DNA of 64,000 bases from Talaromyces rugulosus (GCF_013368755.1 NC_049566.1:3162001-3226000); one strand, 5' to 3'; positions 33,539 to 45,200 are shown, counted from the first letter of the stretch. Numbers and translations are program-made. Notes: generated by a model from the sequence alone, not told the origin.

Positions 33539-34972
33539 ATGGCCACGGCTTCTGAGGCCCCGTCAGCCACAAATGCGGCGAGCCAGACGCATCGGAAAAA
33601 GGTTTTGCGTGTTATATTCATTTCTCTCCTGTTGGACTTGGTAGGTTGGCATCCGTACTCGTCGACGGTTATACGCTGCTGACCTTTAGTTCAGATATCA
33701 TTCACATTCATCTTGCCTCTGTTTCCCTCGCTGTTGGATTTCTACCTGAAGCGCGACCCGTCTCCAAACTCGCTGCTGAACCGCATTTTCCACTATCTCA
33801 ATGCATACAAAAACTCCTTTGCGAAACCAATCGACTCTCGCTACGACATCGTCCTGCTCGGCGGCGCACTGGGATCGCTCTTCTCATTCCTACAGGCTTT
33901 CGCCGCGCCCGTGATCGGCAGGATTTCCGACAAGCATGGACGACGAACAGCGCTTCTGTGGTCCATGACGGGGAACATCATCAGCGTTGCGCTCTGGGTT
34001 GCTGCGACGGATTTCCGAACGTTTCTTGCCAGTCGCGTGGTCGGCGGGTTGAGTGAAGGGAATGTGCAAATGGCGAATGCTATTGCTACGGATATCAGCG
34101 ACGAGAGCCAGCGAGGAGCTACAATGGCAATGGTGGGCGCTTGCTTTAGTATTGCCTTTACTTTTGGGCCAGCGCTTGGTGCTGCGCTGGCTAATGTTAC
34201 TGTCATTGCTGCGAATCCGTTCGCGACTGCGGCTGGGGTTTCGCTGTTTTTGATCGTTGCTGAGACGCTCTATCTGTATCGGAGTTTGCCAGAGACACAT
34301 CCTAAATTCACCAAATTGACAAACGGTGCTGCTTCAGATTCAAAAACTGGTAATACAACAGGCGGAAAGACACCCACGCGCAATGAGAAGAAACGCCATA
34401 CCAACAATCCAATGCTTCTCAACGCGGTGCATCTCCTCTTTCTCCTCCCATTCTCCGGCATGGAATTTTCTCTTCCATTTCTCGCAACTACTCTCCTCGG
34501 CGAAGACTCGTCAACAAGCCCATCGGCTTTGAACGGACGTGTCCTGGGCATTGTCGGACTCATTGCATCTTTACTTCAAGGCACCATGGTGCGCCGCATG
34601 CCACCTCTGCTCACTGTTCGCATTGGCGTCGTCTCCTGCGCAATTGCGTTTTTCCTTTTGGCCCAAATCAGCACCGTCGGTGGCCTGCAAGTCGCTGCGT
34701 GTTTTCTGGCCGTCACCAGCGCGACTGTCGTGACTGGGCTAAATAGCTTGGGGAGTCTCGAGGCCGGTGACGGCGAGCGCGGGGTCATTCTCGGCCGACT
34801 GCGTAGCTGGGGCCAGTTTGGGCGTGCTTTGGGGCCTCTTGTTTTTTGCTCGTTCTTTTGGTGGGCTGGTAGAGAAGCGGCGTTTACGACGGGCGGTGTT
34901 GCGATGTTGGGTGTTTGTGGTGTTGTTTTTGCGGGGTTAAAGGCTCCTGTTGTTGGCAAGGCTTCAAAATAG
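33539..34972 (+). CDS. Major facilitator superfamily transporter (DHA1/MFSD10-like)
   Basis: Model: join(33539..33640, 33695..34972), 459 residues. Predicted to span the membrane about 12 times. The first helix is split by the intron and reads VIFISLLLDLISFTFILPLF. Loop 2-3 holds the MFS motif A (GRISDKHGRRTALL) and helix 4 the ASRVVGGLSEGN segment. A polar loop (about 205-235, Thr/Lys-rich) separates the two halves. The layout is that of drug/tetracycline-type H+ antiporters, and the large loop after helix 1 (YLKRDPSPNSLLNRIFHYLN) is typical of eukaryotic MFSD10/TETRAN-like members. The substrate cannot be deduced. The acceptor at TTTAGTTCAG, not the AG five bases earlier, is required to keep the frame. 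Confidence 0.9.
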
Positions 34973-35311
34973 TTCTCTTTGTTTTTGGGATAAAAAGGTG
35001 GTTTATTATATACTATCTACAATGTACATGTCATTTGAAATGATGCTTATGTGATACACAAACTCTTGGACCGTAGTAAAACTCACGGTATAACGTCTTT
35101 AGAATGAGATTCTCTAGGGTATATCTATGACAGAGTGGAGAGATGACTATAAATGAGTCGAGTTTTGACAATATAAAAGCCCAAAAAACAAAGAAAACCC
35201 CCAATGCTTGGATCGTAACTCCAATAAACTCCGCGAAATATGCCTTTCAATATAATACAAGATGAACGTTGTCCTTCTCTTTTACTCATCACAAAAAGAC
35301 TGTTCTGATTG
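34973..35311. other. Convergent 3' intergenic region
   Basis: 339 bp between the stops of the MFS gene (+) and the unknown gene (-). AT-rich; nothing else seen. Confidence 0.5.
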
Positions 35312-36488
35312 TTATGAATTCGATTTCCGATCTCGTAGATCTGAAGTCTTCTGCAATGCCTGTCGTCGGTCACAACTACTGTTGTTAAAGTCACGACAAG
35401 CCTGAGCAGCCAAAGACGGCGTCGGGGGCTCCATGGTACCCCATGCTTTCCCTAGTAGCCAGTCCGTCAGTGTGACGAATTTCGCAGTGCGATCCCACCC
35501 GTTTGCCTGGTCGGCATGCTCGATAGTGTGGCCTGCAATGCGCCCTTGTTCATCGAATGCGAAAATAAACAGCCCATCAAACTGCCCTTCCTTGCCCAGC
35601 GAAAAGATAGGCGCGTCTCCACCGAGAAGCCTGCTGAGACTTTTGTTCACGCCGGCCTTGGAGCGGGAGCTGGTGCTCAAGCCGTCAGGTGGGATGGACA
35701 TTGGCTGCTGGGAGGAAGTAGATTCCAATGCCGGGGTATTAGTACTTCGGGTGGTACTTTGATTAACGTGGTTTTCCCGCGGCTCTGTTCTCCATCGGAC
35801 AACAAGTCTCTCATCACCACAGTCTGCTGCATGCTCGCATCCCAACACCGAGTTTGCGCGCACCATTCGCTCGCTGGTGACCTGGAGCTTGACATTGCCG
35901 AGAAGCGGGAGACTGCTCCAGGCGACGGGCACCGTCCAAAGAGCTGCACGATAGAGAACGCGGCCCTTGACATTGGGTAGATGTGGGTGTGTCGAGGGGA
36001 AAAGATGTAGTGTGATCTGCGGGGAGAGCAGTTCACTCGGAAGTGGGTTGATTAGGATGGTCGGAAGGAGAGGCGATAGTTTTCGTAGGGCTGTAAAGGG
36101 TGACGCGGTCGTCGTTAGTATTTTTTTTTCTCTCTTAAAACTCTGGCATAGTCGTAGGATTCAACATACTCTTTCCAAGCTTGAGGACCCGTTCATCCGG
36201 CGGCTTGCGATCTCCGTCTGAGCCGCCGCCTTCTATCCCAGGAATGTGTCCGACGCCGTGTCGCGTTCCAGTACCGGAATAAAGAGTAGTCGTATTCGTC
36301 CGAGAAAAAAACACATCATCGAGGATCGCATCATGTGCCCGCGCGAGTGGCTTTCTGGTTGCCTGGGTAAACGGGCGACGACGACATCGCAGCGGCCGAA
36401 GAAGTTGGTTTCGGATCGACGCCCGATGCAGAGCGACCCCGGACGGCAAGAAAGAGAAGCGAGGATTGTAATGGACAAGCTTCGGCAT
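35312..36488 (-). CDS. Conserved fungal protein of unknown function, mitochondrial-type N-terminus
   Basis: Minus-strand model: exon 1 36488..36170, exon 2 36090..35312, 365 residues. The first about 45 residues are rich in Arg, Ser and Leu and lack acids (NQLLRPLRCRRRPFTQATRK), fitting a mitochondrial presequence. The central part, LGKTLRKLSPLLPTILINPL then ITLHLFPSTHPHLPNVKGR and YRAALWTVPVAWSSLP, has the look of an NTF2-like or lipid-associated domain with a conserved Trp pair. A disordered linker (about 220-265) leads to DGLFIFAFDEQGRIAGHTIE, a typical closing beta-strand pair of NTF2-like folds. I do not recognise a named family. The intron has a strong TACTAACGA branch point. I believe the protein is real because the joined product shows continuous domain-like sequence. 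Confidence 0.8.
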
Positions 36489-36673
36489 TACGAACGCCTG
36501 TTCTTGTCGGGAGGCATATATGCATCAATATGCAGGGCGAAAACTGGAACTGAACGTGGTGGATAAGAAGTGGGAAGTAGAGGGGAAAGTAAACTTATCT
36601 TCCGCAAATGACGTTGTTTGGGTTATTAAGTGGCTGACTAGTCACAATCGGGAACATCCGACAACATTATGGT

Positions 36674-36693
36674 TTACCTTACCTTACCTTACC
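36674..36693 (+). repeat. (TTACC)4 microsatellite
   Basis: Four perfect TTACC units in the intergenic region between two minus-strand genes (36489-36826). The rest of that 338-bp region holds the promoter of the unknown gene and the NUDIX 3' UTR. Confidence 0.9.
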
Positions 36694-36826
36694 ATAGTTA
36701 TTGATGGGCGTTAATTATTAGTTTTCAAAATGCTTGGCTGCTCTCGAAGAATACTATAAATGGTCTCATTCATTAACTATGTACAAGATCAACATATGCA
36801 CTTTGGTCTAAGTTTGAACATGTACT

Positions 36827-38193
36827 TCATAAACGCGAACGCAAATAGCGGCGTCGTACCCAGTTGAACAAATAATATGACCCAACTGACCCTGCAAGCA
36901 ATCGCCAAGCAGCAAATATCGCAATTGCCACCCTTAGGCGATCGTAATATCCCTGCAATAGAATGCCAGTGGCATGCTGATGGCCCCCTACTGCGTCCTT
37001 GTCTATACTATCATTATTTCCAGCAGCAAGAAGAGTTTCATCGAGGTTCAGAGCAATGGTCGTATCATCAGCAGCCGTTTCGCTAGACCGCCTGACGCTC
37101 TTGACCTTTTGCGCATTTCTCTTGCGAATTGAGTACGTCAGAATAGAAACGAGAAGTCGAAGGTCGGGGGCAGTAAAAGTCGGGTGCTTCCACAACTCCA
37201 CAGCATTGTGCGGCGGTAACATTTCTAAGAAATCGGCCATTACTCCTAACGTCAGCCCCCACAGTAAAAGTACTCGGGCTTTTTCAGATGAAGTGGCCTC
37301 AGAAGGCGATATTCCTAATGTCCCGAAGAGTGAGGCCGGTTCTTGGGGGTTGGGGTCTGGGAGAAAGCCTGGCTCGGAGCTGCAGTACAGGCTCTCAGTT
37401 GGAATTAGTTTGAGAGCAGAAAATTCCATCTTGCCAGTCATCCAACGTGTGGCCAGGCGACTGATAAATCCACCTTGCTTTGCATAGCGGTCCGAAACAT
37501 GGACAAGCTCAACAGTCCGTAACGGGGGCGTAAGTAAAGCTCTCAAGGAGACCCAATGTGTCGAAGCCACCTCGGTTGGCTGAAGTTTGAGTGACGGAGA
37601 ATTGCTTGTGGTAAGTAAGAAAATAAAAGGGCACAAGACCATCAAGCTAGGGGTAAAAATTAGCTGTGGCATCAATCAAAAGCTCTTCATAGTTCGTTCA
37701 CATACGGAGTCCTTCCAAACGAGGTTGTCACCACGCGCTCAGAAAGATTACCAACAGGTATCGCATTTTCTGCATTCAAATCGAGACCAATTTCTTCCCA
37801 TGTCTCCCGGGTTGCAGTCGCCCTGTCGTCAGCATCCTCTGGGTCCCTTTTGCCTCCAGGAAGTGCCACATGACCGGTCCAGCGGTCTCCCACTCTCGAT
37901 GCTCTCTTTATAAATAAGGCTTCGGGATCGCCATGCTTCACCCAGTCTTGGGCAAAGAAATCGTCAAGTTGTTGTGATACCGAAATAGGTTGATCGGATG
38001 CGGCAGCTGGCGCATGTGGAGATTGTGGCCAGCGATTATAGTTGGGACGAACGCGAAGAATGAGAGCAACTGCAGCTCGTCTTGTGCACTCTGGAGGATT
38101 CGGGACATGTGGGTACGAGGACTGGTGTAAATCAAGGAGAGCCTCGTGCAAGCATTTTGTCAATGCTGTCGAAGTCGTTTCGGCCGAGGCCAT
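36827..38193 (-). CDS. NUDIX hydrolase, coenzyme A diphosphatase type (PCD1-like)
   Basis: Minus-strand model: exon 1 38193..37706, exon 2 37646..36827, 435 residues. The NUDIX region spans about 39-150: LFIKRASRVGDRWTGHVALP followed by GGKRDPEDADDRATATRE and TWEEIGL. The motif before the NUDIX box (R-x5-W-x-G-H-x4-PGG) is that of CoA pyrophosphatases (PCD1, NUDT7), which cleave CoA or oxidised CoA, usually in peroxisomes. The join restores TPLMVLCPFIF. The second half is long and helical, with an EFSALKLIPTESLY segment, a polar linker, and a hydrophobic stretch (VAIAIFAAWRLLAGSVGSYY). The final residues are RSRL, so the C-terminal tripeptide is SRL, a permitted PTS1 variant. At 435 residues it is longer than most characterised CoA diphosphatases. 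Confidence 0.88.
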
Positions 38194-38617
38194 GGTGAGG
38201 GACCCGGGATAGCTATGGCTATTCCTAATTCTGCAGACGACTCTGGCTCAGTTGAATGAGGCGAGGATGAAGGAATCTGGTTAAGTCCAGATGGTTATCG
38301 CCTCATCTTGATCTTTGATAAGCATCCGAGGTAGAGCTGTTTGCTCTGTTTGTTACGGTGGGGCCGGCCACAGAGCTATTGGCCAATCGGAGCGAGCAGT
38401 TGGGTTCCAGCCACAGGGAGCTTCCAAAAGCGGCACGTGGGGGTGCGTACGGTGACGTTCTCCAAAGCTCTGATGCACCACCCCTCTGCTTCTTCAAGCT
38501 TCTCACCTGCCAGCCGAATTGATCAGCTACTTATCTCATTGTATAAAGCGACTATTTTTCCGTTTCTTTTGTTAGTCTGCTAGCCATCCTGCTTAGCTAG
38601 GGCGGGCGTCCGCTACA
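38194..38617. promoter_or_regulatory. Divergent promoter, NUDIX and VTC2/3
   Basis: 424 bp shared by the minus-strand NUDIX gene and the plus-strand VTC subunit. It holds a perfect Pho4/NUC-1-type box (separate entry) and a CCAAT (38383..38387, GGCCAATCGG). Confidence 0.5.
38434..38441 (+). promoter_or_regulatory. Pho4/NUC-1-type phosphate box CACGTGGG
   Basis: CACGTGGG is the high-affinity Pho4 site in yeast PHO promoters; the Neurospora homologue NUC-1 binds the same CACGTG core. It lies about 180 bp before the ATG of a VTC polyphosphate gene, and yeast VTC genes belong to the PHO regulon. This is the strongest regulatory call in the window, though still a sequence match. Confidence 0.6.
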
Positions 38618-41070
38618 ATGCGTTTCGGAAAAACCTTGCAAAACTCTATCTACCCTCCGTGGAAGGACAAATACATCGACTATGCCAAGGTCAAGCGTCT
38701 TCTGCGAGAGAATGAAATCGACGGCGATGAAAGCGACAATGAGGTCCAGCCATGGACGGAGCAAGACGAAGAAGCGTTCGTGCAGGAACTAATCAACGTC
38801 CAGTTGGACAAAGTCAATGCTTTTCAGTCCGAGACTTCCCAAAAGTTGCGAGAACAAACTGCCGCTTGCGAATCTAAACTCAGTTCAATCGTCAAGAAGC
38901 CCGCCGACCAGGAACAGCCTGTCAGTGACGAGACGGAGCGGAGGAAGGTCGCCAGTGACGTCCTCCAAGAGCTTGACAATATCACCAAGGAGGTCAGCGA
39001 ACTAGAAAAGTATAGCCGAATCAACTTTACTGGCTTCCTCAAGGCAGCCAAGAAGCACGACCGTAAGCGTGGCGCGAGATATCGAATTCGTGCGCTACTA
39101 CAAGTCCGACTTTCGAACCGGCCCTTCAACACGGAGGATTACTCTCCACTTTTAAATAGACTGGCAGCAATGTATACTTTTGCGCGAGAAACACTCGAGC
39201 AGAAGCCGGCAGGTCCACAGAAACAAGTCGGCGAGGGTCGTTCCGCCCACGACGCGTATGTTTCATACAAATTCTGGGTGCATTCTGACAATATTTTGGA
39301 AGTCAAGACTCATATTCTGCGACGACTGCCGGTTCTGCTCTACAATCCTACTACCTCTAAAGAGCTTGACGTTTCACAAAAAGACCCGACAATCACATCG
39401 CTTTATTTTGACAACCCTCAGTTTGATTTGTACAACGAAAAGGTTGCTAAAGCCCCTGAAGCTGGTTCGCTACGTCTTCGTTGGTCGGGAGACCTGAATG
39501 ACAAGCCTTCTATCTTTTTGGAGAAGAAAGTTGTCACCGATAATGACAGCAGCCATGAAGTCCGAGTTCAGCTTAAAGAGAAACACGTAATGGAATTTTT
39601 ACGAGGGGAGTACAGGTTGGAAAAGAAGATCAACCGGCTTGAGGGCGTAGCCTATGGAGAGTCACAGGAAGCAGAAGGGCTCAAAAACGATGTGGAAGAC
39701 CTTCAGTCATTTATCAAAAAGAATGGTTTGCAACCGATGCTCCGAGCAAACTATACCAGGACCGCCTTCCAAATCCCTGGAGACGACCGGGTTCGAATTT
39801 CACTTGATACAAACCTTGCATTGATTCGGGAGGACTCGCTAGACCCGGAACGACCATGCCGAGACCCTGAGGATTGGCATCGGAGAGACATCGATGATAA
39901 TGCCATGCAGTACCCCTTCTCCTCTATCAACAAGGGCGAAATTGTGAGATTTCCCCATGCATTGTTGGAAATCAAATTACGACCCAGCACACGCCACATA
40001 GAGTGGCTGAATGACCTGATGGTTTCACATCTCGTGAAAGAGGCCCCTCGATTTTCCAAATTTGCTCACGGAGTAGCTCAGCTATTTGAGGACTATATCA
40101 ACACTCTTCCCTTCTGGCTGAGCGAGCTTGATCAAGACATCCGCCGCAATCCTGAAACTGCATTCCAAGAGGAACAAGAGAGACTGGCAAAGCGGGCCGA
40201 GGAAGAAATGGTCGTCGGTAGTTTCCTCGGGTCAAAGGCCAGTCCTTTGCAGACGATGATGGTTGGATCGCCGATTTCGCGGATGAATGCTGGAAGAGGA
40301 ATGTCCCCCGCTCGGTCGTCTGTGGGAACAGGTGGGCTACCAATTCCTGGGCCTTCATCAATGTCAGGTGCTGCCCGAGAAGGTCAAGCTGAAGCCGAAA
40401 GAAAGAGACAAATTAGCATTGCTAGACCAGGTGCCCAGCAAGCTGAAGGGGATGAGACGGCAGAGCCGTCTTATCTTAGCAATCTGTTCCCATCATTCTC
40501 GATGTCCCGCTACGCTCAATCCCATCGTCAACGTCCTCGCCTTCCTCCTGGCGTCGAGGCGCCAACTGTGTGGATCAAGGATTCTGGACCAGTCCGTGTC
40601 GAGTCGAAAGTGTGGTTGGCCAACCAACGAACTTTCATCAAATGGCAGCATGTCAGCGTTTTGCTGGCATCTCTGTCATTAGCTTTGTACAACGCTGCCG
40701 GCATGGATAACATGGTTGCCCAGGTGCTAGCAATAGTATACACCAGCTTTGCCGTGTTTGCTTCAGTTTGGGGGTGGTACATGCACGAGAGACGAGCTCG
40801 TCTGATCCGCGAACGCAGCGGCAAGGACCTGGATAATTTGATAGGACCGGTTGTGGTGTGTGTCGGGCTTGCGGCTGCCCTTGTTTTGAATTTTGTCTTC
40901 AAGGTAAGAGCTTTGGATCGTGCCATTCGTTATGACCACTACTAACACATGGATAGTATCGGGCCGCACTGAGCGAACTAGGCAATGATCAAAACAGTGG
41001 AGTTGTCCCTGTTGTAAACACAACAGGAGAGTCAAACACGCTAGGACTGGTCAAACAAGGAGCTTACTAA
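38618..41070 (+). CDS. VTC3: VTC2/VTC3-like subunit of the vacuolar polyphosphate polymerase complex
   Basis: Model: join(38618..40903, 40957..41070), 799 residues. The N-terminal SPX domain begins MRFGKTLQNSIYPPWKDKYI, which matches Vtc2/Vtc3 rather than catalytic Vtc4, and includes a KAAKKHDRKRG inositol-pyrophosphate-binding lysine cluster. The triphosphate-tunnel domain spans about 225-520 (FWVHSDNILEVKT, SLRLRWSGDL, IFLEKKVV, RFPHALLEIKLRP). A disordered Ser/Gly linker leads to three C-terminal membrane helices (HVSVLLASLSLALYNAAG; VLAIVYTSFAVFASVWGWY; GPVVVCVGLAAALVLNFVF). The complex makes polyphosphate and threads it into the vacuole; Vtc2 or Vtc3 are accessory, SPX-bearing subunits. 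A Pho4-type box lies in its promoter. Naming it VTC3 over VTC2 is arbitrary, since many filamentous fungi have only one such subunit. Confidence 0.93.
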
Positions 41071-41688
41071 AATATAACACAAGACATCATTTGAAGAGGT
41101 TGGGGAGATATACTACTATGTGGGAATACTTGTAACTATGCTCATTGTTTGAATTTTGTTTTTGCTGGAAACGCTTTTTCTATCAGCCTATGTTTTAAAT
41201 GATAGATATCAACGTGATACGATAATAGGGAAATATAGATCAATTGACATGCATGTACGATAACTGCTATTCTCAACTAGTACGACAATACGTATATTCG
41301 AGCGTTCTCCGAGTATTTTGCAATGAAGAAGCCGGTTGCTTATATTTTATTTGACGTAATTTTTTTGTTTCATTATAATTTCCTCGCCAAAATCTACTCC
41401 TTTGGAGTCTTGCTTACGCCTTCAAACGGAGTAGTCCATCGATAACCCACATCACGTGCTTACCAGTAGCCCTAGGTGACGGAACAATAACCATGTCATT
41501 ATACTGTGATTTCTATAGGCAACAATTGTGTCAATTTGAGAACGATTAATGCCTAAATATATATTTCTTGAACAATTTTAGTAGCTCATTACAGAACGAT
41601 TATTTATAGTCCTCTCCTAAAGTTGTTTCCTCCTTTACCTTCACTTATTCTCTCTATTACCCCAAAACAGGCGACGATACAAAGCAGG
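41071..41688. other. Intergenic downstream of VTC
   Basis: About 620 bp, AT-rich. No ORF of note. The right end forms the possible leader of the small cysteine-rich gene. Confidence 0.5.
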
Positions 41689-42335
41689 ATGCTCGAGCAA
41701 TTCTTTGACTTCTGCGGGATTTACGCTCTTGCAAGAGCAATTCGTTGGTGGAATAAGACTTTCTGTTGTTTTGAATTGAATCGGGCCGATAAAGAGCAGT
41801 GGGAAGAAGCGTATCGAGCCGAATAATATCGAAGTCATGAGCTGTTGCAACGAATGAGCAGGTCTCCAAAATAAAAGAACAGAAATACTTTCAACATCTT
41901 TCAAAAATGGAAACTGTCAGCTCGAGTATTTCGATGAAACGCTTCCCGGGGCATTGCCGCCGTCGATACAATTTTAATTAGTTTGAAATTAGACGACTAT
42001 TTTCAATAGCAAAGGATAATTCCTAGGTGAGAGGCGTGGTTATGTCTCGACAGCCCCAATACTCGTTTATCCCTGGACGCGACAAGCCGTATTTTTGGCT
42101 ACAAAAGCAAAGGCTTTGTGCCGCTTCTGGGGGTTGCTGCCGTTGGGGATGTGGCTGTTGCGAACAGCCTCTCTCTTTGGGGCCAACTTCTTTGCTAGAT
42201 CCCAAGAATAAAGAAGGTGGATTGTATGTGCACTGCACTGCTGAGTGTGGCTGTTGTATCAAACGTAACGGTGGTTGCGAACCTGCAACACATTCTATTT
42301 CACAAGCCACAGAAACCGATGATGATCGAGTGTAA
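41689..42335 (+). CDS. Small cysteine-rich protein with CC and CGCC motifs; exon structure uncertain
   Basis: Two plausible exons: 41689..about 41810 (MLEQFFDFCGIYALARAIRW, then LNRADKEQWEEA) and about 42032..42335. One join that keeps frame is GC/GTATCG to GAG/A, giving 141 residues. A shorter version starts at the ATG at 42042 (97 residues). The second part is distinctive: a FIPGRDKPYFWL segment, then CAASGGCCRWGCGCC and HCTAECGCCIKRNGGC. Paired cysteines in this layout recur in uncharacterised Pezizomycotina proteins as I recall them; no function is known to me. No signal peptide is visible in either version, so a secreted effector is not indicated; metal binding is possible. The implied intron (about 220 bp) is long for this genome, so the gene could also be degenerate. 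Confidence 0.42.
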
Positions 42336-43986
42336 AATTCAGTAAAAATCATACGATTATCTACCAATCTTTTCCGAATAATATAGTTCTCTAGAGGGCG
42401 CCGGATAACGAGACCATCTTACACGCAGTACTCTATAACATCCGGGGTCACTCGCAACTCATAAAGCTCTTCCAACATGGTTCCCATCAATTGATGGGTC
42501 CAGCTTTGTGCCTGCACCCTATATACTTCGTGAAAATATATATGTATTATGTAGATTGAACGCTACTCGTTGACTGCTTCGAAAATACTTCAAGCACTAT
42601 GAATTGTGTTCCTCTCCGGGGCAGAATGTCCTTCGAACAGGTCAAATCTGAACTTTTTAGGTACCACAGGCATATCTGCATATACTCAGAGCATACTGCA
42701 AATGATGACAGCACCTTGCGAGCAAATTGAAGTTTCAAAGATACTAGCTGAAAGAGCACCTTTATCCACAAGTCACAGCCATAGATAAGCTACAAGACTG
42801 AATTATAGAGACGATCACTTCTAAAGCAAGTATTCAAGGCTTTTTCATGCAGCAGTGTTTTGACAATGGAAATTTAACGCCGGTGTCTCATTTTTTGACG
42901 AAGGGATGGGCCAAAGCACCACCACTAATTCATATTTCCGATGGTCATGTGTCGTAGGGAGAAGGATTCTGCTACGACAGAATCAAAGTTGAAGCTCGCA
43001 AATATGGATAGTTCAAATCATAGGACGGATAGACCCGATGGAAAAGGCATGGCAATGCAGGAGTGTCGCGTCGACATCAATATCTGACACCAATTTACCA
43101 GTCAGTGTGCAAACGGCAGAATACATGAAGACAAGGGGAAGGTTTTCAGCAAAGGCAAGAACATGAAGACTGAAGAAGAGGTTTTTTTTCTCCTGAATGT
43201 GTCAGTCCCAGTAACAAAATATAGAAACGCAGGGAAAATGAAGATCGAAGGGGGAGGTTTCCAGACGAGAGGCCGCCCCAAAAAGGGTGCCCAGATCCTC
43301 TTAATAACGCAAAAAAGTAAAGAAGACCAACAGTACTTCCGTGCAGCGTGGGCTGTGCTTTCAACCGCGCAAGAAGTTGGCAAGTCGCAACATTGAAATG
43401 TGAATCCCCTCTCACGGTTTTTTAGCCAAAAAAACAAGCAGCTAAATCATGTCCAGGCGCCAACCGAGAAATCAGCCTTTAATTCGTCAAAACTTTGCAG
43501 AAACGAGGATGGAATGTCATTGGCACTGTTCGTCCGCAGACCAGGGCGCAGGAAATCTTTTACCGATGTATGATGGACTTTAATGTTCCTTCTAGAAGAT
43601 GGATTTGCTTCATAGCTACATTAGAGTAGTCGGGTCATTTCTTTGACTACACGGGGGATGAACTTCCTTTTAATGAGGGAAACCCTACAACTACTACATG
43701 TACATTTCGACATCTATTCTAGTCTCAATTTCTTTTTTTTGAAACCTTTTTGTAGATAATAGAGAAGCGTTGACCCATAAATTACACACGGTACTCAAAC
43801 ACTATATAGTATGTACCGCCTCTATAGAAAAAAAAAAGAACCAGGCACGCCGATCGATCATCCGAATCAGAGGCTCGAAAACAAAAATTAAAAAGGGCAT
43901 AGACCAGGCTATTCATTCCCGTACAGCTGCAAAATCGGAAGAATATAAAAATCCCGGGATTAAAAGAGAGAAAAAAAAAAAGCCCC
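42336..43986. other. 1.65-kb gene-poor region
   Basis: Lies between the cysteine-rich gene and the 3' end of GGC1. Several ORFs of 60-110 codons occur, mostly overlapping on opposite strands, without domains or codon bias. Nothing functional was recognised. Confidence 0.5.
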
Positions 43987-45200
43987 CTACACAATCTGTC
44001 CAAAGGCAGGAATCAAGTTCTGGGCTAGCCAGAAGCTAAACACCAGCTTGGGGCCGGTCATGAGCAGCTTCGGAATGAGACCCTTGAAGAAAGAACTGGG
44101 GCCCTCGTTCTTCATCATGCTGGCGATGATTCGCACACCGGATTCTGGGTTCTCAAAGTTGCGGTTTTGAATACGGGTCTTGATCACGTCGAGAGGAGCG
44201 GAAACGATCAGGGAAGCGCTGGCACCGAAGATCGAGGCGACAAAGTTTTGGCTCCATGAGGCGGAGTTGTAGTCCTTGAGGGCAAAGATGTATTCCTTTG
44301 CAAAAGCCGAGCCACCGAAAAGCTAATCGTTTATCAGTAAGAGTACAAGAAGCGCTAAGAAAAGAGAAACATACCGCAAAAGAACCAGGAGCGTTACGGG
44401 CCGCAGTCCAGCTAGCACCGCGGTACAGTCCCATACCCTCATCGGAGATGATCTTGAACAAACCACGGCCACGGAATGCCTCGGGGTTGGTCTGACGCTT
44501 GATCTTCAAGACATCGAGAGGCAGAAGAACAATCTCACCAATACCAACAATACTAAAAAAAACCACTTAGCTGCGGATCAAAGACGACCAGCGTGAAAAA
44601 ACATACCTTCCGGCAGTAGCGTGCATAATAGCCTTTCCAGATCCCTTGCCAAAGGCATTGTCAAAAGTAGAACCATGGTGCTCTGCAAGATAGTCGCGGA
44701 CGAATGGCTGTCCACCGTATTTGTAAATCCGTTGCAGCACCTTGTATCCAGCAGCATATCCGAGACCGGGGAAGAGCGACGTGAACTTGGTACCAATGGA
44801 CGCAGTGGCATATTCTTTGAAGACGACCTGGTTGATGGCAGCGGTGGTGTTGGCCTATCGCAGATGTAAGCTTTTGCTTCTTAAGAAAGAGAAAAATCCA
44901 AAAATACCTTTCCTTGGTTGCTCATCAATCGTTTGGCAATAGTATCAACCTATATATTCGATTATCAATCAGACAAATCCTGAACCTCGGGGGATAAATT
45001 CATTCTCGTACGGGATGGAAAACCATCAACTCGGCGATACCGGCAGACCCTAGAACGGTTCCATTAGAATCGAGTTCTTGCTTGAAAGGAGGGGGAAAAA
45101 AGGACATACCAGAGCCCAGTAATCGGGCAGTACCCGATTCTCTCTTGTCAACTTTGGCGGCCGAACCGCCGGCGCCCCCTTGTGCGACTGCAGATGACAT
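43987..45200 (-). CDS. GGC1: GGC1-like mitochondrial GTP/GDP carrier, six exons
   Basis: Minus-strand exons: 45200..45110, 45049..45012, 44949..44908, 44854..44607, 44552..44375, 44322..43987; 310 residues, the standard length for the mitochondrial carrier family. Three repeats each carry the Px[DE]xx[KR]-type signature: HPVDTIAKR, PLDVLKIKRQ and PLDVIKTRIQ. The first repeat's HPVDTIAKRLMSN is characteristic of Ggc1 (formerly Yhm1/Shm1), which exchanges mitochondrial GDP for cytosolic-made GTP across the inner membrane and affects iron homeostasis in yeast. Six short membrane segments can be traced. Exon 2 is 38 nt and exon 3 42 nt. All joins hold frame. Confidence 0.93.

Noticed and set aside
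42547..43437. Several 60-110 codon ORFs between the Cys-rich gene and GGC1
   Set aside because: Mutually overlapping on both strands, low-complexity, no domain or splice logic.
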